A stretch of 25,475 bases of DNA, taken from assembly GCA_051878935.1 (NCBI GenBank), contig JBJELB010000111.1, forward strand, positions 1 through 25,475. The letters run 5' to 3'. The DNA comes from CANQDT01 sp051878935. Its GTDB lineage: Bacteria; Bacillota; Clostridia; Lachnospirales; Lachnospiraceae. Position numbers and translations under genes: made by a program. Below the pieces are notes generated by a model. That model ran no database searches. It was not told the DNA's origin and saw nothing but the letters and a program-made list of their open reading frames with translations. This document shows positions 7,773-14,891 of this stretch, piece after piece (position 1 is the stretch's first letter; every line of letters begins with the position of its first letter).

Positions 7773-8638
7773 GCGGATTGTTTATTACGGGAACTGTTAT
7801 AGAGATACATGGTAAGAGAAGCAGCAATGATAATCACATATCCAATAAAGCTATACCGGTCCGGAACCTGGTCAAAGAAGAGATAACCAAGTATTGTGAC
7901 AAAAATAATTTGTGTATAATCGTAAATAGAAATATCACGTCCGGGAGCCATAGAATAGGCAGCAGTGATGGAAAACTGCCCGCCTGCAGCAGCACAGCCT
8001 GCACCAATCAGACACAATAATTGCCAAATTGTCATAGGCTGATAATTTGCGATACAAAATGGTAATACACTTAGACAGGAAAAGGCTGAGAAAAAGAAAA
8101 CAATCAATGAGCTTTTCACTCCCTGCTTGCCTAAACGTCTTACACATGCGTATGCAAAGCCGGCACACATGCCACCGATAAAACCGGTAACAGCCGGAAA
8201 TAGAGGCATACCAATAACACCAGGCTTGATGATAAATAGACTGCCGATAAAAGCGATCAATACAATGACTGCCTGGAACGGAGTGATTTTTTCTTTCAGG
8301 ATAAAGAAAGAAAAAATGATAACAAAGAATGGAGACAGTTTATTGAGCATCGATGCATCAGCCAGGTTCATATGGTCAATGGCATAGAAATTGGCGATAA
8401 TTCCTATCGTTCCAAAGAAAGAGCGAAGGAATAACCAGAATAATTCGTTCTTTGAATAGCGAATGGATATATGGTCTTTTTTTATAATAATAAATGCAAA
8501 AATCATTGCAACGAGATTTCGAAACACACATTTTTGTATAGAAGGTAAGTCCCCTGCTAAACGAACAAAAGTGTTCATAAATGCAAAACACAATGCCGAG
8601 AGCATAATACATAAAATTGCTTTTTTCTGATTGTTCAT
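7769..8638 (-). CDS. EamA/DMT-family transporter
   Basis: About 289 residues, nearly all hydrophobic, arranged as two five-helix repeats as in EamA (drug/metabolite transporter) proteins. Recognisable family elements include the NFYAIDHMNLADASMLNKLSP-type segment in the first half and the AYSMAPGRDISIYDYTQIIF segment in the second. The start is placed at 8638 because AGGAGGA lies just upstream; a longer in-frame start at 8659 has no SD. The 3' end overlaps the end of spmA by 4 bases. A terminator at 8657-8697 separates it from abrB, so it probably has its own promoter or depends on readthrough. The substrate is unknown. Confidence 0.85.
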   Translation of the reverse strand: MNNQKKAILCIMLSALCFAFMNTFVRLAGDLPSIQKCVFRNLVAMIFAFIIIKKDHISIRYSKNELFWLFLRSFFGTIGIIANFYAIDHMNLADASMLNKLSPFFVIIFSFFILKEKITPFQAVIVLIAFIGSLFIIKPGVIGMPLFPAVTGFIGGMCAGFAYACVRRLGKQGVKSSLIVFFFSAFSCLSVLPFCIANYQPMTIWQLLCLIGAGCAAAGGQFSITAAYSMAPGRDISIYDYTQIIFVTILGYLFFDQVPDRYSFIGYVIIIAASLTMYLYNSSRNKQSA

Positions 8639-8656
8639 GATGTCCTCCTGTTGTCT

Positions 8657-8697
8657 CAAAAATCAAGGCAGATGTGAGGTCAATCAACATCTGCCTT
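8657..8697 (-). terminator. Intrinsic terminator of the abrB-like gene
   Basis: Read on the minus strand, a perfect 11-bp stem (8665-8675 with 8687-8697, core GGCAGATGT) with an 11-nt loop is followed by GATTTTTG. It lies just after the abrB-like stop codon and before the transporter start. Confidence 0.75.
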
Positions 8698-8702
8698 TTG
8701 TA

Positions 8703-8963
8703 TTATTTACAATCGAGACCTGCGATACGAGCAAGCTCGCGAATGGTCGCTTTTGATACTTTTTTGCCACGATACTCAATTAAATCGTCCATCTCACCAG
8801 TGAATATATCACATGGTGTATATTTGGTAAGAATGATTTTATCATCATCAACAAAAATCTCCAATGGATCTCTCTCTGCGACGTTAAGATTACGGCGTAA
8901 TTCAATAGGCAATGTAATACGGCCCAATTCATCTAGTTTGCGTACAATACCTGTACTCTTCAT
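8703..8963 (-). CDS. AbrB/SpoVT-family transition-state regulator
   Basis: 86 residues starting with the classic AbrB swapped-hairpin DNA-binding domain (GIVRKLDELGRITLPIELRR, residues 5-24). The C-terminal tail resembles Clostridia AbrB paralogues rather than the long GAF tail of SpoVT. AbrB proteins bind DNA as dimers or tetramers and repress stationary-phase and sporulation genes, often including their own. GGAGGG precedes the start and a good promoter lies at 8998-9026. It sits divergently from spmB, so control of spmB through the shared 216-bp region is possible but not shown. Confidence 0.93.
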   Translation of the reverse strand: MKSTGIVRKLDELGRITLPIELRRNLNVAERDPLEIFVDDDKIILTKYTPCDIFTGEMDDLIEYRGKKVSKATIRELARIAGLDCK

Positions 8964-8997
8964 CAGTATACCCTCCTATCATTATCATTATGTTATC

Positions 8998-9026
8998 AAG
9001 ATAGCATATATGACAAATTTAGTCAA
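8998..9026 (-). promoter_or_regulatory. Predicted sigma-A promoter for the abrB-like gene
   Basis: On the minus strand, TTGACT (9021-9026, 5 of 6 to consensus) is followed after 17 bp by TATCTT (8998-9003, 4 of 6). The predicted start is about 28 bases before the start codon. Confidence 0.6.
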
Positions 9027-9108
9027 GGATTTGGATAAAATTAGAAAAATGGTTGAGATATGGAAGAGTAGTTAGAGAATTTGATGAAATGAGAGATAAA
9101 AACTTTCA

Positions 9109-9135
9109 AATTATCACAAATTGTGGTAGATAATT
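9109..9135. promoter_or_regulatory. AT-rich inverted repeat between abrB-like gene and spmB, possible operator
   Basis: AATTATC (9109-9115) and GATAATT (9129-9135) form perfect 7-bp arms, with a nested CACA/TGTG pair in the 13-nt spacer. It lies 45 bases before the spmB start in the 216-bp region between the divergent genes. AbrB-type proteins prefer AT-rich, loosely palindromic DNA, so this could be an operator; that is only inferred from position. Confidence 0.35.
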
Positions 9136-9179
9136 AGACTAATTGTGTAATTCTATATGCAAAATAGGGGGAAAAGAAG

Positions 9180-9716
9180 TTGAAAATAATTATGTATTTC
9201 ACAAATGCAATGATTCCGTTATTTCTCTTTATTGTATTATTAAAGGGGATGATGGCTAAAATCCCACTATACGATACATTTATGGATGGAGCGAGACAGG
9301 GGTTGCAAACAGTTGTTAAGATGATACCAACCATTATTGGTCTGATGGTTGCTGTTGGGGTGCTGCGTGCATCGGGTTTTTTTGAATGGATTCAAAGTGT
9401 GTTGCAGCCTGTCGTCCGTTATCTGAATTTACCGGCAGAAATGGTTCCTATCAGCATCATTCGCCTTTTTTCTTCTTCTGCGGCAAATGGTTTGCTTACA
9501 GATATTTTAAAACGGTATGGGGCAGATTCACGGCCGGGAGTCATGGCTTCCATTATGCTTAGCAGTACGGAAGCAGTGTTTTATACCATGAGTATCTATT
9601 TTTCCAGTGTGGGAGTAAAGAAGGTGCGTTGGAGTATGCTGGGAGCTGTCGTTAGTGCACTAACAGGGGTCGTTGCAAGTATTATCATTACCAATCACAT
9701 GATGTTCTTATTTTGA
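9180..9716 (+). CDS. spmB: Spore maturation protein B
   Basis: 178 residues, the usual SpmB size, with four or more hydrophobic helices and the conserved LFSSSAANGLLTDILKRYG and STEAVFYTMSIYFSSVG segments. Partner of SpmA in spore-core dehydration. The start is TTG at 9180, chosen because AGGGGG sits 8 bases upstream; the next ATG, at 9192, is too far from any SD. It is separated from spmA by two opposite-strand genes, whereas spmA and spmB are normally adjacent or overlapping. Its 3' end is 14 bases before the long palindromic repeat A. Confidence 0.92.
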   Translation: MKIIMYFTNAMIPLFLFIVLLKGMMAKIPLYDTFMDGARQGLQTVVKMIPTIIGLMVAVGVLRASGFFEWIQSVLQPVVRYLNLPAEMVPISIIRLFSSSAANGLLTDILKRYGADSRPGVMASIMLSSTEAVFYTMSIYFSSVGVKKVRWSMLGAVVSALTGVVASIIITNHMMFLF

Positions 9717-9730
9717 AGTGCCTTGAGTTA

Positions 9731-10142
9731 AAAAATATGTCGTTCCCCGGTGGGCTGCCACTGAGCGCGGTGCGTATCTGGTTTTTCGCTGACGCCCCCG
9801 GTTCTTAGAAAGACAAGCACTCCAATGGACGTCACGCAACGCGCCGTTGCGAAGTTTTTCGTCAACCGCTAGTGATTTCAGTATCTTTTTTAGGACGCTC
9901 CCGCTCCGGTTGAAAGCCGTAGCGGTACATAAGGTCCTGAAAAACAGGACCTAAGTACCGACTGTTTCAAACGGCCTGAAAAAGATACATGAAACACTGC
10001 TGGTTGACAAGTTGGCTCATAAGGCGCGTCATAAGGCGTGATGGCCATGGAGAGCTATGTCTTTCTTGAAACGGAAAAGGCGCAAGAAAAACCAGATACG
10101 CACCGCGCTCAGTGGCAGCCCACCGGGGAACGACATATTTTT
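9731..10142. repeat. Long palindromic repeat, copy A (412 bp)
   Basis: The ends are a perfect 57-bp inverted repeat (9731-9787 with 10086-10142). The inside continues to pair in order: 9807-9815 with 10058-10066, 9831-9837 with 10036-10042, 9841-9845 with 10023-10027, 9861-9867 with 10002-10008, 9871-9880 with 9990-9998, 9881-9894 with 9975-9988 (14 bp, one wobble) and 9906-9915 with 9965-9974. The apex hairpin is 9923-9928 and 9932-9939 with 9945-9952 and 9955-9960, closed by an AAAAA loop. The whole unit can form one rod with internal loops. It holds no plausible ORF. It lies between the convergent spmB and pckA, abutting the pckA terminator. Related copies are at 20123 and 25238. No name is known to me. 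Confidence 0.9.
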
Positions 10143-10145
10143 ATT

Positions 10146-10184
10146 ATCAAAAAAGAGATGGCACACAAGGTGTCATCTCTTTCA
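10146..10184 (-). terminator. Intrinsic terminator of pckA
   Basis: On the minus strand, a 13-bp stem (10052-style numbering does not apply; arms are 10152-10164 with 10170-10182, one wobble pair) with a 5-nt loop is followed by TTTTTTG. It sits 17 bases after the pckA stop codon and touches the end of palindromic repeat A. Confidence 0.8.
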
Positions 10185-10200
10185 TAGGTTTGAATAAGAA

Positions 10201-11898
10201 TTAGTTTAATTCAGCAACTAATTTTTTAAGAGCTTCTAAAGCATCAGCAGGAAGTGCATCATATCCGCCTTTTGCTGTATTGAAGTTCTCGATTTCGTTA
10301 ACACGATCACTCATACGTGCTTTTAACTGCTCAATATAGTCAGCGTCGTTCATATCAGGAACAAAACCTTCCCAATCCATGATCTCGATATCTGAGAAAG
10401 GACCCCATTGTTTGAAGTCAGCTTTTCCTTCAACGATAGCTTCTAAGATTCCTAATGTATCTTTTGGCTGAACTTTTTTGCCCATGAAATCACCGGTATT
10501 GATGATGTAGCAGTCTACGTTCTTTTCTTCTACTAACTTTTTGAATTTATCGTAGTCATGTGCTAATGGATAAGTTCTGAATGGGTTAGCATAAGGTACT
10601 ACTACTAATTTGTTAGGATCAACGCCAGGTGCAAGTCTTTCTGCAGATGAACGTTTTGTAGCTAATGTAGCACCCATAACAGAAGCTAAAGAAGCACCTT
10701 TTAATTTTACTACCGGTGGAATGGTAGGATCTTTCATAATCCAGAAGATAGAATTAACTGGGGAGTCAATCTTATCTACACGGTTTGGAGACCATAATTT
10801 AGATTTGATAGCACGACCGTTACCGTTACGGATATCTTCAGTTACTAACTGAACTTTACCTTCCTCATCTAAAGTTGCAGAACAGTTCTGAGCTGTTAAC
10901 AAGTATTTGTTATCAGGGCAGCCTGTAGGATAATCTGCAGTCTTATCGAAGTAAGTTGGCTCTAAAGCGATAGAAGCACATGTGTCTGTATTGATGATGA
11001 AAGCGTCATCATGAAGAACAGTAACACCATATTTTCCACCATGCTTTGCGTGAGTCAATGTAGATTTACCGGAACCGGATAAACCAAATACAGAAGCAAC
11101 ATATTTGCTACCGTCTGCTAATGTATATTCTTTCTGGCCACCGTGGCAAGAAGCATAACCGTTACGGTTTGCAATAGCCCAAGCCATTGTTAATGTACCT
11201 TTTTTGTGCTCTCCGAAGTATCTCATACCTAAGATTGCTGCACAGTTTGTATTTGTATTGAAATAGCATAATGTTTTCTTTTCCGGATCACTTAAGCAAT
11301 CTAAGTTTACGGTAGGAGCATTAGAACCACACCACTGTGGGTCGGAGAAAATGTAGATGTCAGGCTCGTTGCCATTACCAACCGGTTGAGATTCTTTATA
11401 CATCTTCACATACTCATCAGACATGTACTGGAAGTTTAACATCCAGTTGTACATAATATTTTCTTCACCTTCAGGAATAAGAAGATGAGCTTTTACCATG
11501 AATTCAGGATCAAGACCTACGAATACTTCTGCGTGGTACATTGTTTTCCAACGAGTTTCATAGATAGCATCCATAGTAACCTTATCCAGAGCATCGCAGT
11601 CTACTCCCGGTTCACCGGCGATACGGCGAGCGGTTGCATAACGACCTGTGATAGCACCGTCATTGAATAATAATACTTTTGCATCTTTTTCAAGACCGAA
11701 TTCTTCACCACGGTATACCGGCATATCAGTTACGACAGTACCTGGAGAGTTTTTTGCAAGCTCATAAGCTTCTTTTAATGTGTTTACTTTGATAACGTTG
11801 TTACCATAAAATGCAGCTTCGATGATAGAACGCGTTTTAGCAAATCCGACTTTGCCAGCGCCAATCTCGTCATGTTTGTAATACGCTTTTGTTGACAT
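10201..11898 (-). CDS. pckA: Phosphoenolpyruvate carboxykinase (ATP)
   Basis: 565 residues, slightly longer than the usual 525-540 of the ATP-dependent class. The enzyme interconverts oxaloacetate + ATP with PEP + CO2 + ADP; in gut anaerobes it often runs in the CO2-fixing direction. The P-loop GLSGSGKS is at 272-279, the kinase-2 aspartates at 297-298 (HDDAF), and the substrate region RNGYASCHGG precedes the P-loop. The start has AAGGAGGAA just upstream. A TTGACT-17-TATACT promoter lies inside the 3' end of the upstream DUF885 gene, and a terminator follows at 10146-10184, so it is probably transcribed alone. Confidence 0.96.
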   Translation of the reverse strand: MSTKAYYKHDEIGAGKVGFAKTRSIIEAAFYGNNVIKVNTLKEAYELAKNSPGTVVTDMPVYRGEEFGLEKDAKVLLFNDGAITGRYATARRIAGEPGVDCDALDKVTMDAIYETRWKTMYHAEVFVGLDPEFMVKAHLLIPEGEENIMYNWMLNFQYMSDEYVKMYKESQPVGNGNEPDIYIFSDPQWCGSNAPTVNLDCLSDPEKKTLCYFNTNTNCAAILGMRYFGEHKKGTLTMAWAIANRNGYASCHGGQKEYTLADGSKYVASVFGLSGSGKSTLTHAKHGGKYGVTVLHDDAFIINTDTCASIALEPTYFDKTADYPTGCPDNKYLLTAQNCSATLDEEGKVQLVTEDIRNGNGRAIKSKLWSPNRVDKIDSPVNSIFWIMKDPTIPPVVKLKGASLASVMGATLATKRSSAERLAPGVDPNKLVVVPYANPFRTYPLAHDYDKFKKLVEEKNVDCYIINTGDFMGKKVQPKDTLGILEAIVEGKADFKQWGPFSDIEIMDWEGFVPDMNDADYIEQLKARMSDRVNEIENFNTAKGGYDALPADALEALKKLVAELN

Positions 11899-11936
11899 AA
11901 TGATTCCTCCTTAAGTTTTCGTTAACTTTTCAAAAG

Positions 11937-13628
11937 TTAGCCAATGTAAGTATATCTACCAGAAATCAAAAAGTCAACACCTTTTTCCACAATGGCAAAC
12001 GGAGCCGGGCCGGAAGCGAGGAATGCCTGATGGAAAAGAATAGGCTGATAGGTATCACCTAATGCTCTCTTTACTTTTTTTCTCAGTCGTAAGACTTCCA
12101 GATAACCTACACAATATTTTAGATAAGAAGCGGGCTCCTCTTCTAAAAACTGATACAAGGTTCGAATCGTAGGTTCATCGGTGATGCCTACCTGGGAGAA
12201 AAATCTGCGGGCTCGTTTCTGTGACCACCCCTGATAATTGATACCGATATCAGCTCTGGCGATGATAGCGAGCTGTAAGTCTGCCTGAAGTCGGTTCAGT
12301 TTTGTGAGTGATTTGGAATGACCGGAAAAAGGGTAATAATCATAAGCGGTCAGTTCTGCATAAGTCGCCCATCCTTCCGTATAGCCTTCATAGTCTAACA
12401 GAGTCAGAAGAGGAACCGGATTCTGTGACTGGAAGTATTGCTCCTGATACAGATGTCCCGGATAACCTTCGTGTGCGAGAGTTGAATACAGGGATTCACC
12501 GGCACAGTCAGGGTTGATATAGATGGTTGGTACCTTGTCTCTGTTTTGTAAAACAGGATAATAGGCAAGGGTATTACTGTCTCGTAACTGCTTTGGAACG
12601 GGAAAAATCTGCACATCTGTTTGTGCTATAGGAGGAAAGTCCTTTTCGCTTGCCTTTTTGAGATGCGCCAGGGTTTCTTTTGGATTGCCGATATGAAGTT
12701 CCTCCGTCAGAAAGAGGGTTCCTGCCTGCGGATCTTCGGTTTCTGTATCACTGATAGCAATGAAGAGACGTGAGATACGGTTGTCTATCTTTGTCATCAT
12801 TTCTTTGACTGGCATAGAAGAACCGGTATATTTGCGAGCGAGATGTTCATAATACTGTCTGCCCAGCGGTTTCGTGGACAGGGGGCAGTGCTTGGAAATT
12901 CTTTTACATTTTGACAGGGTGGCAATGATATTCTCATATGCAGGGATAACATGAGAGAGGACCTGACTCTTGTTTTCTTCTATATAAGACTGCTTTTTTT
13001 CTTCAGACAGAAAACTGCAACTGTTGATTTTTTTATTGAAGTGTGTGATCCAATAATTCTGCTCCGGTTGGGTAAATGTCCTGCATTGTATGATTACAAA
13101 GTTGGCGGTTCTTTTTTTCATAAAAAGCCCATTTTCAGCCTTTTTCTTTTCGATGGAGAGTAACTGCTCGAAATAGCTGTCTGTCTGCTGAATCAGACGG
13201 AGATAATTTCGAATCTCTGTTTCCGTGGAAAAGGAATACTCACTCAATGTAGTGGGTAGTGTAATATGGATACCGGAATTTGGAGTAAAATAATTCTGAT
13301 ACAGGATATAGTTACAGTCTTCAATTTCTGTATTCAGATAATCAAGATAAATATCATAGGTTTGCTGTTGCACAGAAGTTAATCTGTTGCGACGGAACGA
13401 TAACAGATTATCCCGTGCCTGCACCAGCAGTTGTTCGGTCTTCGGGTTGCTTGTATCGAAATAAGAAGGTGACAATGTTTCGTTAGCAGTCAGGTCTTCA
13501 TATTGTTGTGTTGTAAATTGATCAAATCTGTTCTGCTCGTAGTGCCGCATGCCGGCTGGAAAAAGAAAACTGAGACACACTGTGAGCAAAACAAGAAATA
13601 AAATTGGCAGTAGTATTTTTTTCTTCAT
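11937..13628 (-). CDS. DUF885-family, membrane-anchored putative metalloprotein
   Basis: About 563 residues of the DUF885 family, which looks like zinc-peptidase proteins although substrates are mostly unknown. The conserved HEGYPGH (386-392) and the downstream EGYTEGWATYAE block, with E418, provide the expected metal-ligand pattern. Residues 5-24 are a hydrophobic stretch after KKK, a signal peptide or N-terminal anchor; the cysteine at 18 does not form a good lipobox. The start at 13628 is chosen because GAGGT precedes it and because it places the signal sequence at the N-terminus; an upstream in-frame start at 13691 would add 21 non-signal residues. The pckA promoter lies within its last codons. 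Confidence 0.82.
   Translation of the reverse strand: MKKKILLPILFLVLLTVCLSFLFPAGMRHYEQNRFDQFTTQQYEDLTANETLSPSYFDTSNPKTEQLLVQARDNLLSFRRNRLTSVQQQTYDIYLDYLNTEIEDCNYILYQNYFTPNSGIHITLPTTLSEYSFSTETEIRNYLRLIQQTDSYFEQLLSIEKKKAENGLFMKKRTANFVIIQCRTFTQPEQNYWITHFNKKINSCSFLSEEKKQSYIEENKSQVLSHVIPAYENIIATLSKCKRISKHCPLSTKPLGRQYYEHLARKYTGSSMPVKEMMTKIDNRISRLFIAISDTETEDPQAGTLFLTEELHIGNPKETLAHLKKASEKDFPPIAQTDVQIFPVPKQLRDSNTLAYYPVLQNRDKVPTIYINPDCAGESLYSTLAHEGYPGHLYQEQYFQSQNPVPLLTLLDYEGYTEGWATYAELTAYDYYPFSGHSKSLTKLNRLQADLQLAIIARADIGINYQGWSQKRARRFFSQVGITDEPTIRTLYQFLEEEPASYLKYCVGYLEVLRLRKKVKRALGDTYQPILFHQAFLASGPAPFAIVEKGVDFLISGRYTYIG
11949..11977 (-). promoter_or_regulatory. Predicted sigma-A promoter for pckA, inside the upstream gene
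   Basis: On the minus strand, TTGACT (11972-11977) is followed by exactly 17 bp and TATACT (11949-11954), each 5 of 6 to consensus. It lies in the last 14 codons of the DUF885 gene. Predicted transcription starts near 11942, giving a leader of about 44 nt that includes a small TAACTTTT-G-AAAAGTTA hairpin before the AAGGAGG. Confidence 0.75.
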
Positions 13629-13656
13629 AAGATACCTCGGTTCTATATTCCTTGTC

Positions 13657-13685
13657 ATTATACTATTTTCTGTGACAGATACAAA
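13657..13685 (-). promoter_or_regulatory. Predicted promoter for the DUF885 gene
   Basis: A perfect TATAAT on the minus strand (13657-13662) lies 17 bp after a weak TTTGTA (13680-13685). The position, about 28 bases before the chosen start, supports the shorter DUF885 protein. The weak -35 lowers confidence. Confidence 0.5.
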
Positions 13686-13703
13686 GTGCAAAATCTTTTT
13701 TTG

Positions 13704-13732
13704 TTGATTTTAATCGGGAATACTGTAATAAT
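13704..13732 (+). promoter_or_regulatory. Predicted extended -10 promoter for the polysaccharide deacetylase
   Basis: TTGATT (13704-13709), 17 bp, then AATAAT (13727-13732) preceded by TG in the extended -10 position. The predicted start near 13739 leaves a leader of about 16 nt before the ATG at 13755. It is back to back with the DUF885 promoter. Confidence 0.6.
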
Positions 13733-13754
13733 AGATGATACAAGAAGAAACAGG

Positions 13755-14831
13755 ATGAAAAGGAATTACAATCGGATGAAACAAAAGATAGTAGAAGTGT
13801 GGGTGATTGCTGTTACCATTACTTTGATTTGGATTGTGGCACAATTACATCAGGAAAGACCTGAGAAACAGATACAGGCATCAAGCATGGCTACTCATAG
13901 AATGGAAGAAACAGAGAAACCGGCAGAACGTCTGAAGAAGCGGGATGTCCGCCTGAGGACGAATGCGAAAAAGAACATCATACATAAAGGAAAACCAAAA
14001 AACATACGTGCAGTTGTGGATGAAAAGTATGCGAACAGCTGCCTGATTGTGTATTATTCCGGAAACACCGCATATGCAACCGTTTCCCAAGGCGGCAGGA
14101 TACGGGTGAAAAACGCAGGGATAGGCAGACATGTGCGAATCTATGCACGTGTTCTGGATCAACAGGCCAATGTGATAACGAAATCGATCCGTTTTCAACT
14201 GGAGCCTCCGGTACATAAGGTGAACCGAAAGAAAAAAATGGTGGCACTCACGTTTGATGATGGCCCCGGAATCTATACAAAACGTATTTTACGGGCACTG
14301 AAAAAGGTGGATGGAAGATGTACATTTTTTGTTCTGGGTTCAAGGGTGGTCAATTATGAGAATGTTTTGCGTAAAGAATATGAGATTGGATGCGAGGTGG
14401 GAAATCACACATGGTCCCATCCGCAGCTGACAAAATTGAGTTCCGTGCAGGTAAAGAACCAGATACGTAATACCGATTGGACGATTAAAAAAATTACAGG
14501 GCAAAAAACTGTTCTTATGAGACCACCATATGGCGCTTGGAATAAGAAGGTGGCACGCTCTGTTGGGAAACCAATGATTATGTGGTCCATCGATACATTG
14601 GACTGGAAACATCATAACCCGCAAAAGACAGTGAGTATCGTGATGTCGCAGGTAAGAGATGGCTCGATTGTGCTTATGCATGACATTCATGAAACGACGG
14701 CGGAGGCAGTGGAACGTCTGATTCCGAAGCTTCATCGCAGAGGATACCAGTTTGTTACGGTCAGTGAACTGGCAAGATACCGTAAGAAATCGCTTAAATC
14801 CGGTACACCCTATTATTCATTTGCAAAATAG
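13755..14831 (+). CDS. Membrane-anchored polysaccharide deacetylase (NodB domain, CE4)
   Basis: 358 residues. Residues 11-29 form one N-terminal membrane segment. A basic linker and a small beta-rich region (about 85-150) follow, then a complete CE4 NodB domain. Its five motifs are all present: TFDDGP (166-171), HTWSH (218-222), RPPYG (256-260), the MWSIDTLDW region (276-284) and LMHDIH (307-312). Such enzymes remove acetyl groups from GlcNAc or MurNAc in cell-wall or surface polymers, which fits an extracellular location. The ATG at 13755 fits the promoter; an ATG at 13777 is an alternative. A divergent DUF885 gene lies upstream and metG downstream with its own promoter. Confidence 0.9.
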   Translation: MKRNYNRMKQKIVEVWVIAVTITLIWIVAQLHQERPEKQIQASSMATHRMEETEKPAERLKKRDVRLRTNAKKNIIHKGKPKNIRAVVDEKYANSCLIVYYSGNTAYATVSQGGRIRVKNAGIGRHVRIYARVLDQQANVITKSIRFQLEPPVHKVNRKKKMVALTFDDGPGIYTKRILRALKKVDGRCTFFVLGSRVVNYENVLRKEYEIGCEVGNHTWSHPQLTKLSSVQVKNQIRNTDWTIKKITGQKTVLMRPPYGAWNKKVARSVGKPMIMWSIDTLDWKHHNPQKTVSIVMSQVRDGSIVLMHDIHETTAEAVERLIPKLHRRGYQFVTVSELARYRKKSLKSGTPYYSFAK

Positions 14832-14849
14832 TAATAAAAAGGATATAAT
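14821..14849 (+). promoter_or_regulatory. Predicted sigma-A promoter for metG
   Basis: TTGCAA (14821-14826), 17 bp, TATAAT (14844-14849). The -35 box lies in the last codons of the deacetylase gene. Predicted start near 14857, about 35 nt before the metG start. This leader is too short for a T-box. Confidence 0.75.
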
Positions 14850-14891
14850 GTAAGTTCGGATATAAGAATTATGGAAAGGTTGGTAAAAAGT

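Noticed and set aside
8639..8659. Longer start for the DMT transporter
   Set aside because: The extra in-frame start lacks an SD, and the good SD lies within that extension, directly before the start at 8638.
9717..9730. Target-site duplication flanking repeat A
   Set aside because: No convincing direct repeat is seen on both sides; only copy B shows a possible 3-bp CTG, which may be chance.
9731..10142. Repeat A as an insertion sequence, retron or CRISPR
   Set aside because: No transposase, reverse transcriptase, spacer-repeat pattern or effector gene is present; the unit is one long palindrome.
14832..14891. T-box riboswitch before metG
   Set aside because: The leader predicted from the promoter is about 35 nt, too short, and no T-box consensus is seen.
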